Shown here: piece after piece, positions 8,054 to 13,980 of the stretch | Layout of the letters: every line of letters begins with the position of its first letter | Numbering within the stretch: position 1 is the first letter of the stretch | Origin: an uncultured Prevotella sp. | GTDB taxonomy: Bacteria; Bacteroidota; Bacteroidia; Bacteroidales; Bacteroidaceae | Assembly (NCBI GenBank): GCA_947303825.1 | Contig: CAMYZK010000022.1 | Span: 1-15,661 of the forward strand | Direction: 5' to 3' | Length of the DNA: 15,661 nucleotides | Position numbers and translations under genes: made by a program | The notes under the pieces: generated by a model | What the model saw: the letters and a program-made list of their open reading frames with translations, nothing else | Told to the model about the DNA's origin: nothing | Database searches by the model: none

Positions 8054-8105
8054 CAAATTTAATAAATTTCAGATAATTAAACGGAGTCAAAAAGTTAAAT
8101 GGAGT
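8054..8105 (-). promoter_or_regulatory. Possible promoter and repeated operator upstream of the sensor/AraC gene
   Basis: On the minus strand TAAATTTG (8054-8061) matches the Bacteroidetes -7 element TAnnTTTG, 26 bp above the start codon. A good -33 TTG at the usual 20-bp spacing is lacking; the nearest TTTG is about 26 bp away. Farther up sit two direct repeats, TTAAACGGAGT (8077-8087) and TTAAATGGAGT (8095-8105), with an 18-bp period and one mismatch, which could be a paired AraC-type binding site. The assignment is tentative. Confidence 0.3.
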
Positions 8106-8113
8106 TAACAAGG

Positions 8114-9319
8114 TTATCTTTGCTCGTCGGGATGCATGCCGTAGTACACGCGTAGCGGCGTGGAGCTCACCTTGATGAAGCCTTTGGCCTCGTCGGCAGT
8201 CCATCCGGTCTGTGTCTCTCCGTACTCGCCCAGCTTCGACTTGGTGAGGTCGTTGGGGGAGTCGATGCCCACCGTCTCGAAGCCGTAGGGACGCAGCTTG
8301 AGGATGGCGGTGCCTGTGACATTGCGCTGACTGCTGGTAAGCATGGCCTCGATGTCGGGCATCACCGGCTCCAGATACTGGCTCTCGTGCAAGAACATGC
8401 CGTACCAGTTGGCCACCTGGTCTTTCCAGTACTGCTGCCACTTGGAGAGCGTAGACTTCTCCAGCAGGCGGTGTGCCTCGATGATGAGCTTCGGTGCTGC
8501 AGCCTCGAATCCCACACGGCCCTTGATGCCGATGATGGTGTCGCCGACGTTAGCGTCGCGGCCTATGGCGTATGAGGCACCTATCTCCTCTATCTTCTGT
8601 ATGGCCTTCACACGGTCGTCAAACTTCTCGCCGTTCACACCAACTATCTCGCCCTTGTCAAACTCTATCTTCAGCAGCGACTCCTGACTCTGGGCAGTGA
8701 CATGCTTGAGGTAAGCCTCTTCGGGCAGTCCCTGGGTGGGGTTGAGCAGCTCTCCACCGCAGATGCTGGTACCCCAGATGCCCACGTTGTACGAGTACTT
8801 AAGCTTGGTGAAGTCGGCAAAGAACCCGTGGTCGTTAAGGTAGTCTACCTCCTCCTTGCGGGTGAGCTTCTTGTCGCGTGTCAGTGTGATAATCTCTACG
8901 CCGGGAGCCATGACGAGGAAGGTCATGTCGAAACGTATCTGGTCGTTGCCCGCACCTGTAGAGCCGTGGGCAATGGCGTCGGCACCTATCTCGCGGGCAT
9001 AGCGTGCTATGGCGATGGCCTGGAAGATGCGTTCGCTGCTCACCGAGATGGGGTAGCAGTTGTTGCGCAGCACATTGCCGAAGATCATGTATTTGAGCGA
9101 CTTCTCGTAGTACTCATGGGTGACGTCGAGCGTGACATACTTCACTGCGCCCAGCTTGTAGGCGTTCTCCTCGTTGGTCGTCAGCTGCTCAGCACTGAAG
9201 CCACCGGTGTTGGCGCAGGCTGCATAGACATCATATCCCTTTTCTTTTGCGAGATACATCACGGTATAGGATGTATCGAGTCCGCCACTGAAGGCGACGA
9301 CAACTTTTTTCTTTTCCAT
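8114..9319 (-). CDS. argG: Argininosuccinate synthase
   Basis: 401 residues. The enzyme joins citrulline and aspartate using ATP to give argininosuccinate, the penultimate step of arginine synthesis, in the cytoplasm. The start is set at the ATG at 9319 (MEKKKVVVAFSGGLDTS), since the longer open frame upstream runs antiparallel to no homology and into the GNAT gene. The PP-loop SGGLDTS (11-17) and HGSTGAGNDQIRFD (118-131), both diagnostic for the family, are intact. Length fits the shorter Bacteroidetes type (E. coli is about 447). It lies 25 bp below the GNAT gene and third in the argR operon, so it is likely repressed by ArgR. The next gene downstream is a polysaccharide regulator, not argC. 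Confidence 0.96.
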   Translation of the reverse strand: MEKKKVVVAFSGGLDTSYTVMYLAKEKGYDVYAACANTGGFSAEQLTTNEENAYKLGAVKYVTLDVTHEYYEKSLKYMIFGNVLRNNCYPISVSSERIFQAIAIARYAREIGADAIAHGSTGAGNDQIRFDMTFLVMAPGVEIITLTRDKKLTRKEEVDYLNDHGFFADFTKLKYSYNVGIWGTSICGGELLNPTQGLPEEAYLKHVTAQSQESLLKIEFDKGEIVGVNGEKFDDRVKAIQKIEEIGASYAIGRDANVGDTIIGIKGRVGFEAAAPKLIIEAHRLLEKSTLSKWQQYWKDQVANWYGMFLHESQYLEPVMPDIEAMLTSSQRNVTGTAILKLRPYGFETVGIDSPNDLTKSKLGEYGETQTGWTADEAKGFIKVSSTPLRVYYGMHPDEQR

Positions 9320-9344
9320 ATCTTCAATTCTTAATCTAGTTCGT

Positions 9345-9956
9345 CTATTGTTCGTCCAGTTCCTGTAGGCGTTTGATGCGCGACAACACCTCGTCGGGAA
9401 TCTTTGCCGGCAGATGCTCCGTTGGGTCGTAAAGCATGGCCGTACAGATGCAGTACTTACGACCTGTGCGGTGCAGCACGTCGACATTGCAGCATCCCTC
9501 GCATCCACGCCAGAAAGCCTCGTCGTCGGTCAGGTCGGCAAAGGTGACGGGCTGGTAGCCTAGCTGTGTGTTCATGGCCATCACTGCTGCTCCGCTGGTG
9601 AGCGAGAATATCTTGGCGTGGGGCCAGCGTGTGCGTGCCAAGGTGAAGGTCATGTCTTTGATGCGCTTTGCCACGTGGTGTCCACGGAAGTCGGGGTGTA
9701 CAATGAGTCCCGAGGTGGTGACATATTGCTGGTTCTCCCATGTCTCTATGTAGCTGAAGCCGGCAAAGACGCCGTCCTTTGTCAGAGCTATGACGGCCTT
9801 GGCCTCGCTCATCTTCTTTGCCAGATACTCGTGGGTACGCTTGGCAATGCCTGTTCCGCGCACCTTGGCTGCCTCGGCGATGGTGTCGAGAATGGTGTCT
9901 ACATACTTCTCGTGCTCTGGCCCTGCCACAAGCACTTCTATCTCTTCTTGTTCCAT
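9345..9956 (-). CDS. GNAT-family acyltransferase of the arginine operon, with a cysteine cluster
   Basis: 203 residues in the GNAT fold: an N-terminal strand-helix region (EVLVAGPEHEKYVDTIL), a central AVIALTKDGVFAGFSYIETW, then SGLIVHPDFRGHHVAKRIKD (82-101) at the acyl-CoA pyrophosphate-binding position. The usual R-x-x-G-x-G/A loop here reads RGHHVA, with His in place of the central Gly. A C-terminal cysteine cluster, GCEGCCNVDVL (151-161) and KYCICTAMLYDP (167-178), is unusual for GNATs and might bind a metal. It sits 14 bp after argR and 25 bp before argG, so it is almost certainly part of the arginine pathway. Bacteroides makes arginine through N-succinyl intermediates, and this gene is a candidate for the N-acylglutamate synthase step; that is inference from position. 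Confidence 0.8.
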   Translation of the reverse strand: MEQEEIEVLVAGPEHEKYVDTILDTIAEAAKVRGTGIAKRTHEYLAKKMSEAKAVIALTKDGVFAGFSYIETWENQQYVTTSGLIVHPDFRGHHVAKRIKDMTFTLARTRWPHAKIFSLTSGAAVMAMNTQLGYQPVTFADLTDDEAFWRGCEGCCNVDVLHRTGRKYCICTAMLYDPTEHLPAKIPDEVLSRIKRLQELDEQ

Positions 9957-9970
9957 TACTTTTTTACTGC

Positions 9971-10447
9971 TTACTTCATGTTTGGTACTACCTTGCTCAG
10001 GGAGTCTATCACTGCCTCATTGTCCGATTCTTCCTTTACCACTATAAAGATGGTGTCGTCGCCGGCAATGGTGCCTAGAATATGTGGTGACTCGCTGCGG
10101 TCTATGTTGAACGCTATGGCACTGGCATATCCTGGCCGTGTCTTTATCACTCCCATGTTGCCAGAGAAGCTGATGCTCAAGAATCCGGGTATCTCCATCA
10201 TCTCACGTATGCTGCTGGCGGTGCTCACGCGTTTGTACATGGTCTCGTTGGGCAGTACGTAGATGTAGTTGCCGCCAAGGGTAGAGGCCTTGGCCACCTT
10301 GAGCTGCTTAAGGTCGCGGCTCAGTGTGGCCTGCGTCATGTTGAACCCCTCCTTATGCAGTGCAGCCATCAGCTCCTCCTGACTGCCCAGCTGCTGACTG
10401 GAAATGATGAGGCGTATGGCTTCCAGTCGTTTGTTTTTAATCTTCAT
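9971..10447 (-). CDS. argR: Arginine repressor
   Basis: 158 residues, the usual length for ArgR. The N-terminal winged helix-turn-helix includes GSQEELMAALHKEGFNMTQ (21-39) and TLSRDLKQLKVAKA (41-54) with the SRDL recognition motif. The C-terminal arginine-binding, hexamer-forming domain carries GTIAGDDTIFIV (125-136) with the paired Asp130-Asp131 that contacts arginine. The start is the ATG at 10447: the longer open frame reaches through the promoter, so its upstream codons are not translated. As first gene of argR-GNAT-argG it probably controls its own operon. Confidence 0.95.
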   Translation of the reverse strand: MKIKNKRLEAIRLIISSQQLGSQEELMAALHKEGFNMTQATLSRDLKQLKVAKASTLGGNYIYVLPNETMYKRVSTASSIREMMEIPGFLSISFSGNMGVIKTRPGYASAIAFNIDRSESPHILGTIAGDDTIFIVVKEESDNEAVIDSLSKVVPNMK

Positions 10448-10485
10448 TGCTCTCTCGTTGTTGTATAAATATGCATTTCGGGGTG

Positions 10486-10516
10486 CAAAAGTAATCATAT
10501 TTTTGCATATATGCAA
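10486..10516 (-). promoter_or_regulatory. argR operon promoter (Bacteroidetes type) with palindrome over the -33 element
   Basis: On the minus strand TACTTTTG (10486-10493) is a perfect TAnnTTTG -7 element. A TTG at 10514-10516 lies exactly 20 bp upstream, the standard spacing. The TTG is part of a perfect 14-bp palindrome, TTGCATATATGCAA (10503-10516), which would let a dimeric or hexameric repressor block the -33 contact. The leader to the argR start codon is about 30-40 bases. Confidence 0.7.
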
Positions 10517-10522
10517 GGATTT

Positions 10523-10550
10523 GTGAATATTTTTTCATCTTAATATTCAC
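10523..10550. promoter_or_regulatory. Candidate ArgR operator: 9-bp inverted repeat upstream of the argR promoter
   Basis: GTGAATATT (10523-10531) and AATATTCAC (10542-10550) are perfect inverted arms around a 10-bp spacer. The halves carry TGAAT and ATTCA, the conserved ends of the ArgR box known from Proteobacteria, although the spacing is longer than in a standard 18-bp box. It lies just upstream of the -33 element and overlaps the 3' end of the 97-codon ORF. Confidence 0.4.
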
Positions 10551-10833
10551 TATTTTTGCAACATCGCTCGTTCTTGCTTAGGCAAGCGACCTTAGGGCCG
10601 AGCGAAGAGCGAACTGCCGACCACTGGTGCGATAGCATCGGCAGTATTCCCTCATACGTGTCTTTACTGCTGAAATAGTCAGCAAGCCAGGGTGAATACT
10701 TGTCAATCTTTACCATAGAAGGCCGGGTGCGGAATGTTTGTACCGTTATTATCCAGCTGTCTTTCTTGGTTGGCAAGGCATCTTTGTAGCGTGTCCAACC
10801 TTCGGCTAGTGGAGTGTTTATGGGCTTTTCCAT
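10540..10833 (-). CDS. Hypothetical 97-aa protein, possibly truncated
   Basis: Begins MEKPINTPLAEGWTRYKDAL. The first 70 or so residues are of ordinary coding composition, with several tryptophans (WTRYK, DSWIITVQTF, SPWLADYF, SHQWSAV). There is no signal peptide or membrane segment and I recognise no family. The last 25 or so residues (from about SSLGPKVACL) are encoded by a nested palindrome and end inside the argR upstream inverted repeat, which suggests the original 3' end was lost or that translation merely reads into non-coding DNA. Repeats of TTTGTCAC lie immediately upstream and no TAnnTTTG promoter is visible. It may be a remnant gene. Confidence 0.4.
   Translation of the reverse strand: MEKPINTPLAEGWTRYKDALPTKKDSWIITVQTFRTRPSMVKIDKYSPWLADYFSSKDTYEGILPMLSHQWSAVRSSLGPKVACLSKNERCCKNSEY
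10564..10605. repeat. Nested palindrome (cruciform-like) upstream of argR
   Basis: The outer arms are TCGCTCG (10564-10570) and CGAGCGA (10599-10605), perfect 7-mers. They enclose a second stem, CTTGC-TTAG-GCAAG (10573-10586). The architecture, two stems one within the other, resembles the element at 1230-1264, and both carry CTTCGCTCGGC-like sequence. There is no U-tract on either side. It may be a REP-like interspersed element or an RNA structure at the end of the 97-codon ORF. Confidence 0.45.
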
Positions 10834-10849
10834 AGATTTCTATTATCAT

Positions 10850-10882
10850 TTTGTCACATTTGTCACTTTGTCACTTTGTCAC
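10850..10882. repeat. Four copies of the 8-bp repeat TTTGTCAC
   Basis: TTTGTCAC occurs at 10850-10857, 10859-10866, 10867-10874 and 10875-10882, with one extra base between the first two. The array ends about 17 bp upstream of the 97-codon ORF on the minus strand. Such iterated octamers can be protein-binding sites; no replication or partition gene is nearby, so an origin is not supported. Confidence 0.7.
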
Positions 10883-10998
10883 ATTAGCTATGTTTTTGTG
10901 TTCTTACCCGCGATGTTACAACTATATTACAAGGCATCAATTAAACACATTTTATCGGGGGATTTTTTGTGGAAAAATTCTGCGCAGATGAAAACAGC

Positions 10999-11319
10999 GC
11001 TTATCGTTAATCGTTAAGTTAAAACGAAACAAAACGAGAAATTCCTGCAGCCCATGTACGAGCAGCTCGGCGGAATATTCGTAATATTGTCGAATACAAA
11101 CCGCAAGGCAAAGGTGAAGGTCAAGTCGGCCTTCGCTTTGGGGCTGGTTGTCGGCAATATCTACAACCGTTTCATTCGCGATGGCGTCAGCTTCAACCTC
11201 ATGGTGGTTGACGTCGAGAGCTTGACCGTGGAACTCAGTGTGGCAAAAGCCGACTGTGCAAATGCCCTGAAAGTGATTTGGAGAAACGGGAAATTAACGA
11301 TTAACGATTAACGATAAGC
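10999..11319. repeat. 321-bp unit bounded by perfect 19-bp inverted repeats
   Basis: The left arm (10999-11017) and right arm (11301-11319, TTAACGATTAACGATAAGC) are exact inverted copies 283 bp apart. The right side has one extra TTAACGA unit inward (11294-11300). The unit encloses the 85-codon ORF, and a terminator hairpin overlaps the outer edge of the right arm. No target-site duplication is obvious. Candidates are a small non-autonomous mobile element, an invertible segment, or two chance insertions of a common intergenic repeat in opposite orientation. Confidence 0.6.
11054..11311 (+). CDS. Hypothetical 85-aa protein inside the inverted-repeat unit
   Basis: The only plus-strand candidate gene in the window. 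It reads MYEQLGGIFVILSNTNRKAK ... ALGLVVGNIYNRFIRDGVSF ... VIWRNGKLTIND. The centre (residues about 28-75) has the alternating hydrophobic pattern of a small folded domain, and a matching intrinsic terminator follows five bases after the stop. Against it: the C-terminal KLTIND is encoded by the TTAACGA repeat, no promoter or clear ribosome-binding site is visible, and the open frame extends upstream of the ATG. I do not recognise the protein; it may be a remnant of a longer gene. Confidence 0.35.
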   Translation: MYEQLGGIFVILSNTNRKAKVKVKSAFALGLVVGNIYNRFIRDGVSFNLMVVDVESLTVELSVAKADCANALKVIWRNGKLTIND

Positions 11320-11338
11320 CCCCATTTTGGGGGCTTTT
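11316..11338 (+). terminator. Intrinsic terminator after the 85-codon ORF
   Basis: AAGCCCCC-ATTTT-GGGGGCTT forms an 8-bp perfect stem with a 5-base loop, followed by a short T run on the plus strand only. It starts five bases after the ORF stop, which favours plus-strand transcription of that ORF. Confidence 0.65.
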
Positions 11339-11470
11339 ACCCATGATACCCCCATGATTTTGCAGGGAAATGGTCTCGTTTTTAATAAATATTTAATGCT
11401 ACCACGGAGGGCAAAACGTAGATAGTAGATTCGTAGATTTGAGAATAACATTTAATCAATTTTACACGAC

Positions 11471-11496
11471 AAAAGCCCCCGACTTCGGGGGCTTTT
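11471..11496 (-). terminator. Strong hairpin terminator of the hydrolase-lipoprotein operon
   Basis: AAAAGCCCCCG and CGGGGGCTTTT pair as an 11-bp stem around a 4-base loop. A-runs on one side and T-runs on the other make it usable in both directions. It begins 3 bases beyond the stop codon of the second lipoprotein gene, so it most likely ends the minus-strand operon; it would also insulate against plus-strand transcription. Confidence 0.8.
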
Positions 11497-11499
11497 GGC

Positions 11500-12138
11500 C
11501 TAATCCTCTTCGCAATTATCCTCTGGCAGGAAAAACAATCCCATTATCCATTCGCAAAAATCATTGTCAAAAAAGGGACCACTTTCAAATAACCAAAAAT
11601 TTCCTCCGAAGTCCACTTCAATAGGCTTTCCCAATCCCTTGTCATCGACATCGCATCCTATGGAAGGCCTTTCATTGCACCATTTTTGGACATCAGCGGC
11701 TGCCACGGTCTCCGGTTGGGCATTGGGATCGGTCACGTTCGCCCAGCCATTGGCCCAATCGCCACCCTCGGCAGCGTGGAACAGATAGGCGGCGGTAGCC
11801 ACGACCTTCAGCTGATAGCTGTCCTGCGCGGAAGCCTGTGTCTTGGGCGTCAGCTGTGCCCACACACCGATACGGGCGGGCAGCGTGGTGGTTGTCCATG
11901 TCTTCTTCCACTCAGTGGTGGTCATCCGCTCGCTGGCCTGTTGGCCCTTCGCGTCGAGGTAGTGAACGGTGACGTCGGCCACCTTCAGCACATCCTCAGA
12001 CACCAGCACATGGCAGAGGGCCTCCATCGAATCCTTCTTTTCATCATCCTTGTCGTCGTCGTCGCCACAGGCACTCAGTACCCCTGCCGTAAGGCCGCAG
12101 AGAAGGATGGATACTAATAACAAAGTTTTATTTACCAT
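11500..12138 (-). CDS. Lipoprotein B, paralogue of its upstream neighbour
   Basis: 212 residues. The signal peptide ends in the lipobox LSAC with Cys24 as the lipidated residue, followed at once by GDDDDKDDEKK, an acidic stretch of the kind that sends Bacteroidetes lipoproteins to the cell surface. The first two thirds closely match the neighbour (SMEALCH, SEDVLKVADVTVHYLDAKGQ, GVWAQLTPKT, DSYQLKVV), while the C-terminal third differs (FGGNFWLFESGPFFDNDFCE). Five further cysteines (in ALCH, KWCN, IGCD, DFCE, DNCE) have partners in the paralogue. The start codon lies within the last codons of the upstream gene (11-bp overlap). It is last of the operon, before the terminator. No known domain is recognised. 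Confidence 0.85.
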   Translation of the reverse strand: MVNKTLLLVSILLCGLTAGVLSACGDDDDKDDEKKDSMEALCHVLVSEDVLKVADVTVHYLDAKGQQASERMTTTEWKKTWTTTTLPARIGVWAQLTPKTQASAQDSYQLKVVATAAYLFHAAEGGDWANGWANVTDPNAQPETVAAADVQKWCNERPSIGCDVDDKGLGKPIEVDFGGNFWLFESGPFFDNDFCEWIMGLFFLPEDNCEED

Positions 12139-12751
12139 TTATATAACAAAGATTTATATCATATCCAAATAGATTCATAATCCACTCACAAAGGGAATTT
12201 TTATTTGCTCCCGAATAGATGCACAATCCCTGCTTGTCTACCTCGAAGCGAACTTTGGGCACATTGTTGCACCATTCGGCGACTTTGTCGGCCTTCACCT
12301 CTTCGGCAGCGGTAGAAGGATTGCCTTCGGTGTGACCTTCGACCCATTCGCCACCCTTTGCAGAGTTGAATATATAGCCGGCGGTGGTCACGACCTTTAG
12401 CTGATAGCTGTCTTGCGAGGAAGCAGCATCTGTCTTGGGCGTCAGCTGTGCCCACACACCGATACTGGCGGGCAGCGTGGTGGTCTTCCATGATTTTTTC
12501 CACTCAGGGGTGTTCATCGGCTCAGTGACCTCCTGGCCCTTCGCATCGAGATAGTGAACGGTGACGTCGGCCACCTTCAGCACATCCTCAGACACCATCA
12601 AATGGCAGAGGGCCTCCATCGAGTCCTGCTTTTCATCAGCCTGCTTTTCTTCAGCCTTATCGTCGTCGTCGCCGCAGGCACTCAGTACCCCAGCTGTAAG
12701 GCCGCAGAAAAGGATGGCAGCCAGCATCCATAATGCCTTTTTCTTTTTCAT
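12128..12751 (-). CDS. Lipoprotein A, first of a tandem paralogous pair
   Basis: 207 residues beginning MKKKKALWMLAAILFCGLTA with lipobox LSAC, Cys26 lipidated, then GDDDDKAEEKQADEKQ, an acidic surface-export-like linker. The conserved core is shared with lipoprotein B; a 46-bp stretch (12552-12597) is identical in DNA to 11960-12005, so the duplication or conversion is recent. The tail differs from B (LCIYSGANKNSLCEWIMNLF ... LCYINGK) but keeps CEWIM and matching cysteine positions. It begins 25 bp after the nuclease/phosphatase-fold gene with no visible promoter between, so co-transcription is likely. Function unknown. Confidence 0.85.
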   Translation of the reverse strand: MKKKKALWMLAAILFCGLTAGVLSACGDDDDKAEEKQADEKQDSMEALCHLMVSEDVLKVADVTVHYLDAKGQEVTEPMNTPEWKKSWKTTTLPASIGVWAQLTPKTDAASSQDSYQLKVVTTAGYIFNSAKGGEWVEGHTEGNPSTAAEEVKADKVAEWCNNVPKVRFEVDKQGLCIYSGANKNSLCEWIMNLFGYDINLCYINGK

Positions 12752-12776
12752 TGTGTTTGATTATTTTTATGTATTG

Positions 12777-13919
12777 TTATTTCTGGATTCTCTTCTGCCC
12801 GCTTCGGCTGATGCTGATGCCCTTGGCGTTGTCATCCTGCCTGACGCCCTGCAGCGAATACCACTCGTCATAGACAGGCGAGGAGGAATCGGCCGACTTG
12901 ATGCCCGTTGTCACGCCATTGGGAACAATGGAGAAACGGACGATGAGGGGATAGTGGTCGCCTAAGGGCTTGCCGTCAATGTCGATGTAGTCGGTCTTGT
13001 CAACCTCGGCGCTTGTGGGGGTGATGGCCATAGAGGCTGCCGTGGGGTTGATGTAGAGCACCTTGTCGAGCGTTTCGTCATCGAGCGGCTCGCTGCCCAG
13101 CTCGGGATAGACGCCGCCCCACTGCTTCTCTACCCAGGCATCGCCCACGGTGGCAAGGCCGGTGGCCTGGATGGCGTCGATGAAGGCGGCCTTGAAGGCG
13201 TCGCGGTAGTAATAGCTGTTCATGTCGCCCACCACGACGACGGGACGGTCGTCGAGGCGCTCCATGATGTGTTGGCGCAGCTGCTCCCACTGCGAGAGAC
13301 GTGTCTCGCGGTCCTTCGCCTCGTTGCCCAGTCGCACATCGCGCGGGTCACTGGCATCCATGTGCATGTTGTAGACCACCACCTCGGTGCCGTCCTGCAG
13401 GGTAATCTCATGGCGGCGGAAGCCCTTAGTGATGAGGTCGTCGCCGGCATGGCTGAACTTACCGAAGTTGCGGTTCCAGGGTACGCGCTCGTAGTCCGTG
13501 GACTGGCACTGGCGTTTCCATGCCGTGTTCAGGCCGTCGCACTTCAACTTGAAGTTGTGGGGATGAATGTAGTCCTGATCCTTCAGGTCCACGAGGTCAA
13601 TGCCGCCCGTCCATTCGTCGTGTTCGTAGCCAAGGAAGAGGCACGACCAGATGGCCAGTCGGTAGTTGAAGTTCTCCTGCATAGCCACAATGTCGCAGTC
13701 CTTGGCGGCCATGTAGAGGCTGATGGCCTCGCTGCCCAATAGCTTGGGCCCGTTTTCATTCACATTGAAAAACAGAATTTTGCCGGGCAGACCGTCGACG
13801 TTGAGGGTCATGACGCTGAATGAGCCGTTGTCGCTCTGTGCCATTGCCGGCGTTGTGGCGGCCATGGTCATTGCGGTGATGACGGATAGGAATATATGCT
13901 GTTTCATAGTCTTTTTCAA
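12777..13919 (-). CDS. Secreted endonuclease/exonuclease/phosphatase (DNase I-fold) family enzyme
   Basis: 380 residues with a signal peptide (about 1-28, ending TTPAMAQ). The metal-dependent phosphodiesterase/phosphatase fold is evident from SVMTLNVDGLP (35-45, Asn40), VAMQENF (78-84, Glu82), VVYNMHMDASD (181-191, His186), VVVVGDMNSYY (227-237, Asp232 and Asn234) and LGDHYPLIV (319-327, Asp321-His322). All expected catalytic residues are present. Substrates in the family range from DNA to sphingomyelin and inositol phosphates; the exported location suggests a nutrient-scavenging or lipid-directed role, but the substrate cannot be read from sequence. The C-terminus (YSLQGVR ... KGISISRSGQK) resembles the tail of the GH43 protein. 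It lies between the hydrolase and the lipoproteins. Confidence 0.9.
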   Translation of the reverse strand: MKKTMKQHIFLSVITAMTMAATTPAMAQSDNGSFSVMTLNVDGLPGKILFFNVNENGPKLLGSEAISLYMAAKDCDIVAMQENFNYRLAIWSCLFLGYEHDEWTGGIDLVDLKDQDYIHPHNFKLKCDGLNTAWKRQCQSTDYERVPWNRNFGKFSHAGDDLITKGFRRHEITLQDGTEVVVYNMHMDASDPRDVRLGNEAKDRETRLSQWEQLRQHIMERLDDRPVVVVGDMNSYYYRDAFKAAFIDAIQATGLATVGDAWVEKQWGGVYPELGSEPLDDETLDKVLYINPTAASMAITPTSAEVDKTDYIDIDGKPLGDHYPLIVRFSIVPNGVTTGIKSADSSSPVYDEWYSLQGVRQDDNAKGISISRSGQKRIQK

Positions 13920-13980
13920 TTTTTTAATTCTTCAATCTTTCAATTCTTCAACTCTTCAATTTTTCAATTCTTCAATTCTT
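13920..13980. repeat. AT-rich tandem-like repeats (TTCAATTCT type) at the hydrolase/nuclease gene junction
   Basis: About seven degenerate copies of TTCAATTCT / TTCAACTCT run through the 44-bp gap and into the 3' end of the hydrolase gene, where they encode its final residues (ELKN and the TGA stop). Similar low-complexity repeats in other registers occur at 1074-1275, 2580-2608 and 11294-11315, always at gene ends. Confidence 0.65.

Larger units (their letters stand above)
10834..11499. other. Long low-gene-density gap between the argR region and the lipoprotein operon
   Basis: This 666-bp stretch has no gene that I can identify with confidence. It contains the TTTGTCAC repeats, an inverted-repeat unit (10999-11319) with an 85-codon ORF, a plus-strand terminator (11316-11338), short AT-rich repeats such as GTAGATAGTAGATTCGTAGAT (about 11419-11439), and the terminator of the lipoprotein operon at its end. 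I see no tRNA or recognisable RNA in 10883-10998 or 11339-11470. Confidence 0.6.

Noticed and set aside
9320..9508. Long N-terminal extension of argG (63 extra codons)
   Set aside because: It overlaps the GNAT gene out of frame, and ArgG homology begins at MEKKKVVVAFSGG.
10448..10516. Extended start for argR at 10516
   Set aside because: The added codons cover the -7 and -33 elements and the operator palindrome; the ArgR domain begins at MKIKNKRLEAI.
10850..10882. TTTGTCAC array as a CRISPR or plasmid origin
   Set aside because: Units are 8 bp with no spacers, and no cas or replication gene lies nearby.
10814..11017. Plus-strand 67-codon open frame starting MFMGFSIDFYYHF
   Set aside because: It is encoded largely by the TTTGTCAC repeats and AT-rich intergenic DNA, with no start signal or recognisable domain.
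11039..11053. AATTCCTGCAGCCC resembles a cloning-vector polylinker (EcoRI-PstI junction)
   Set aside because: The match is only about 14 bp, the EcoRI site is not intact and flanking bases do not continue the vector sequence; chance is likelier than contamination.
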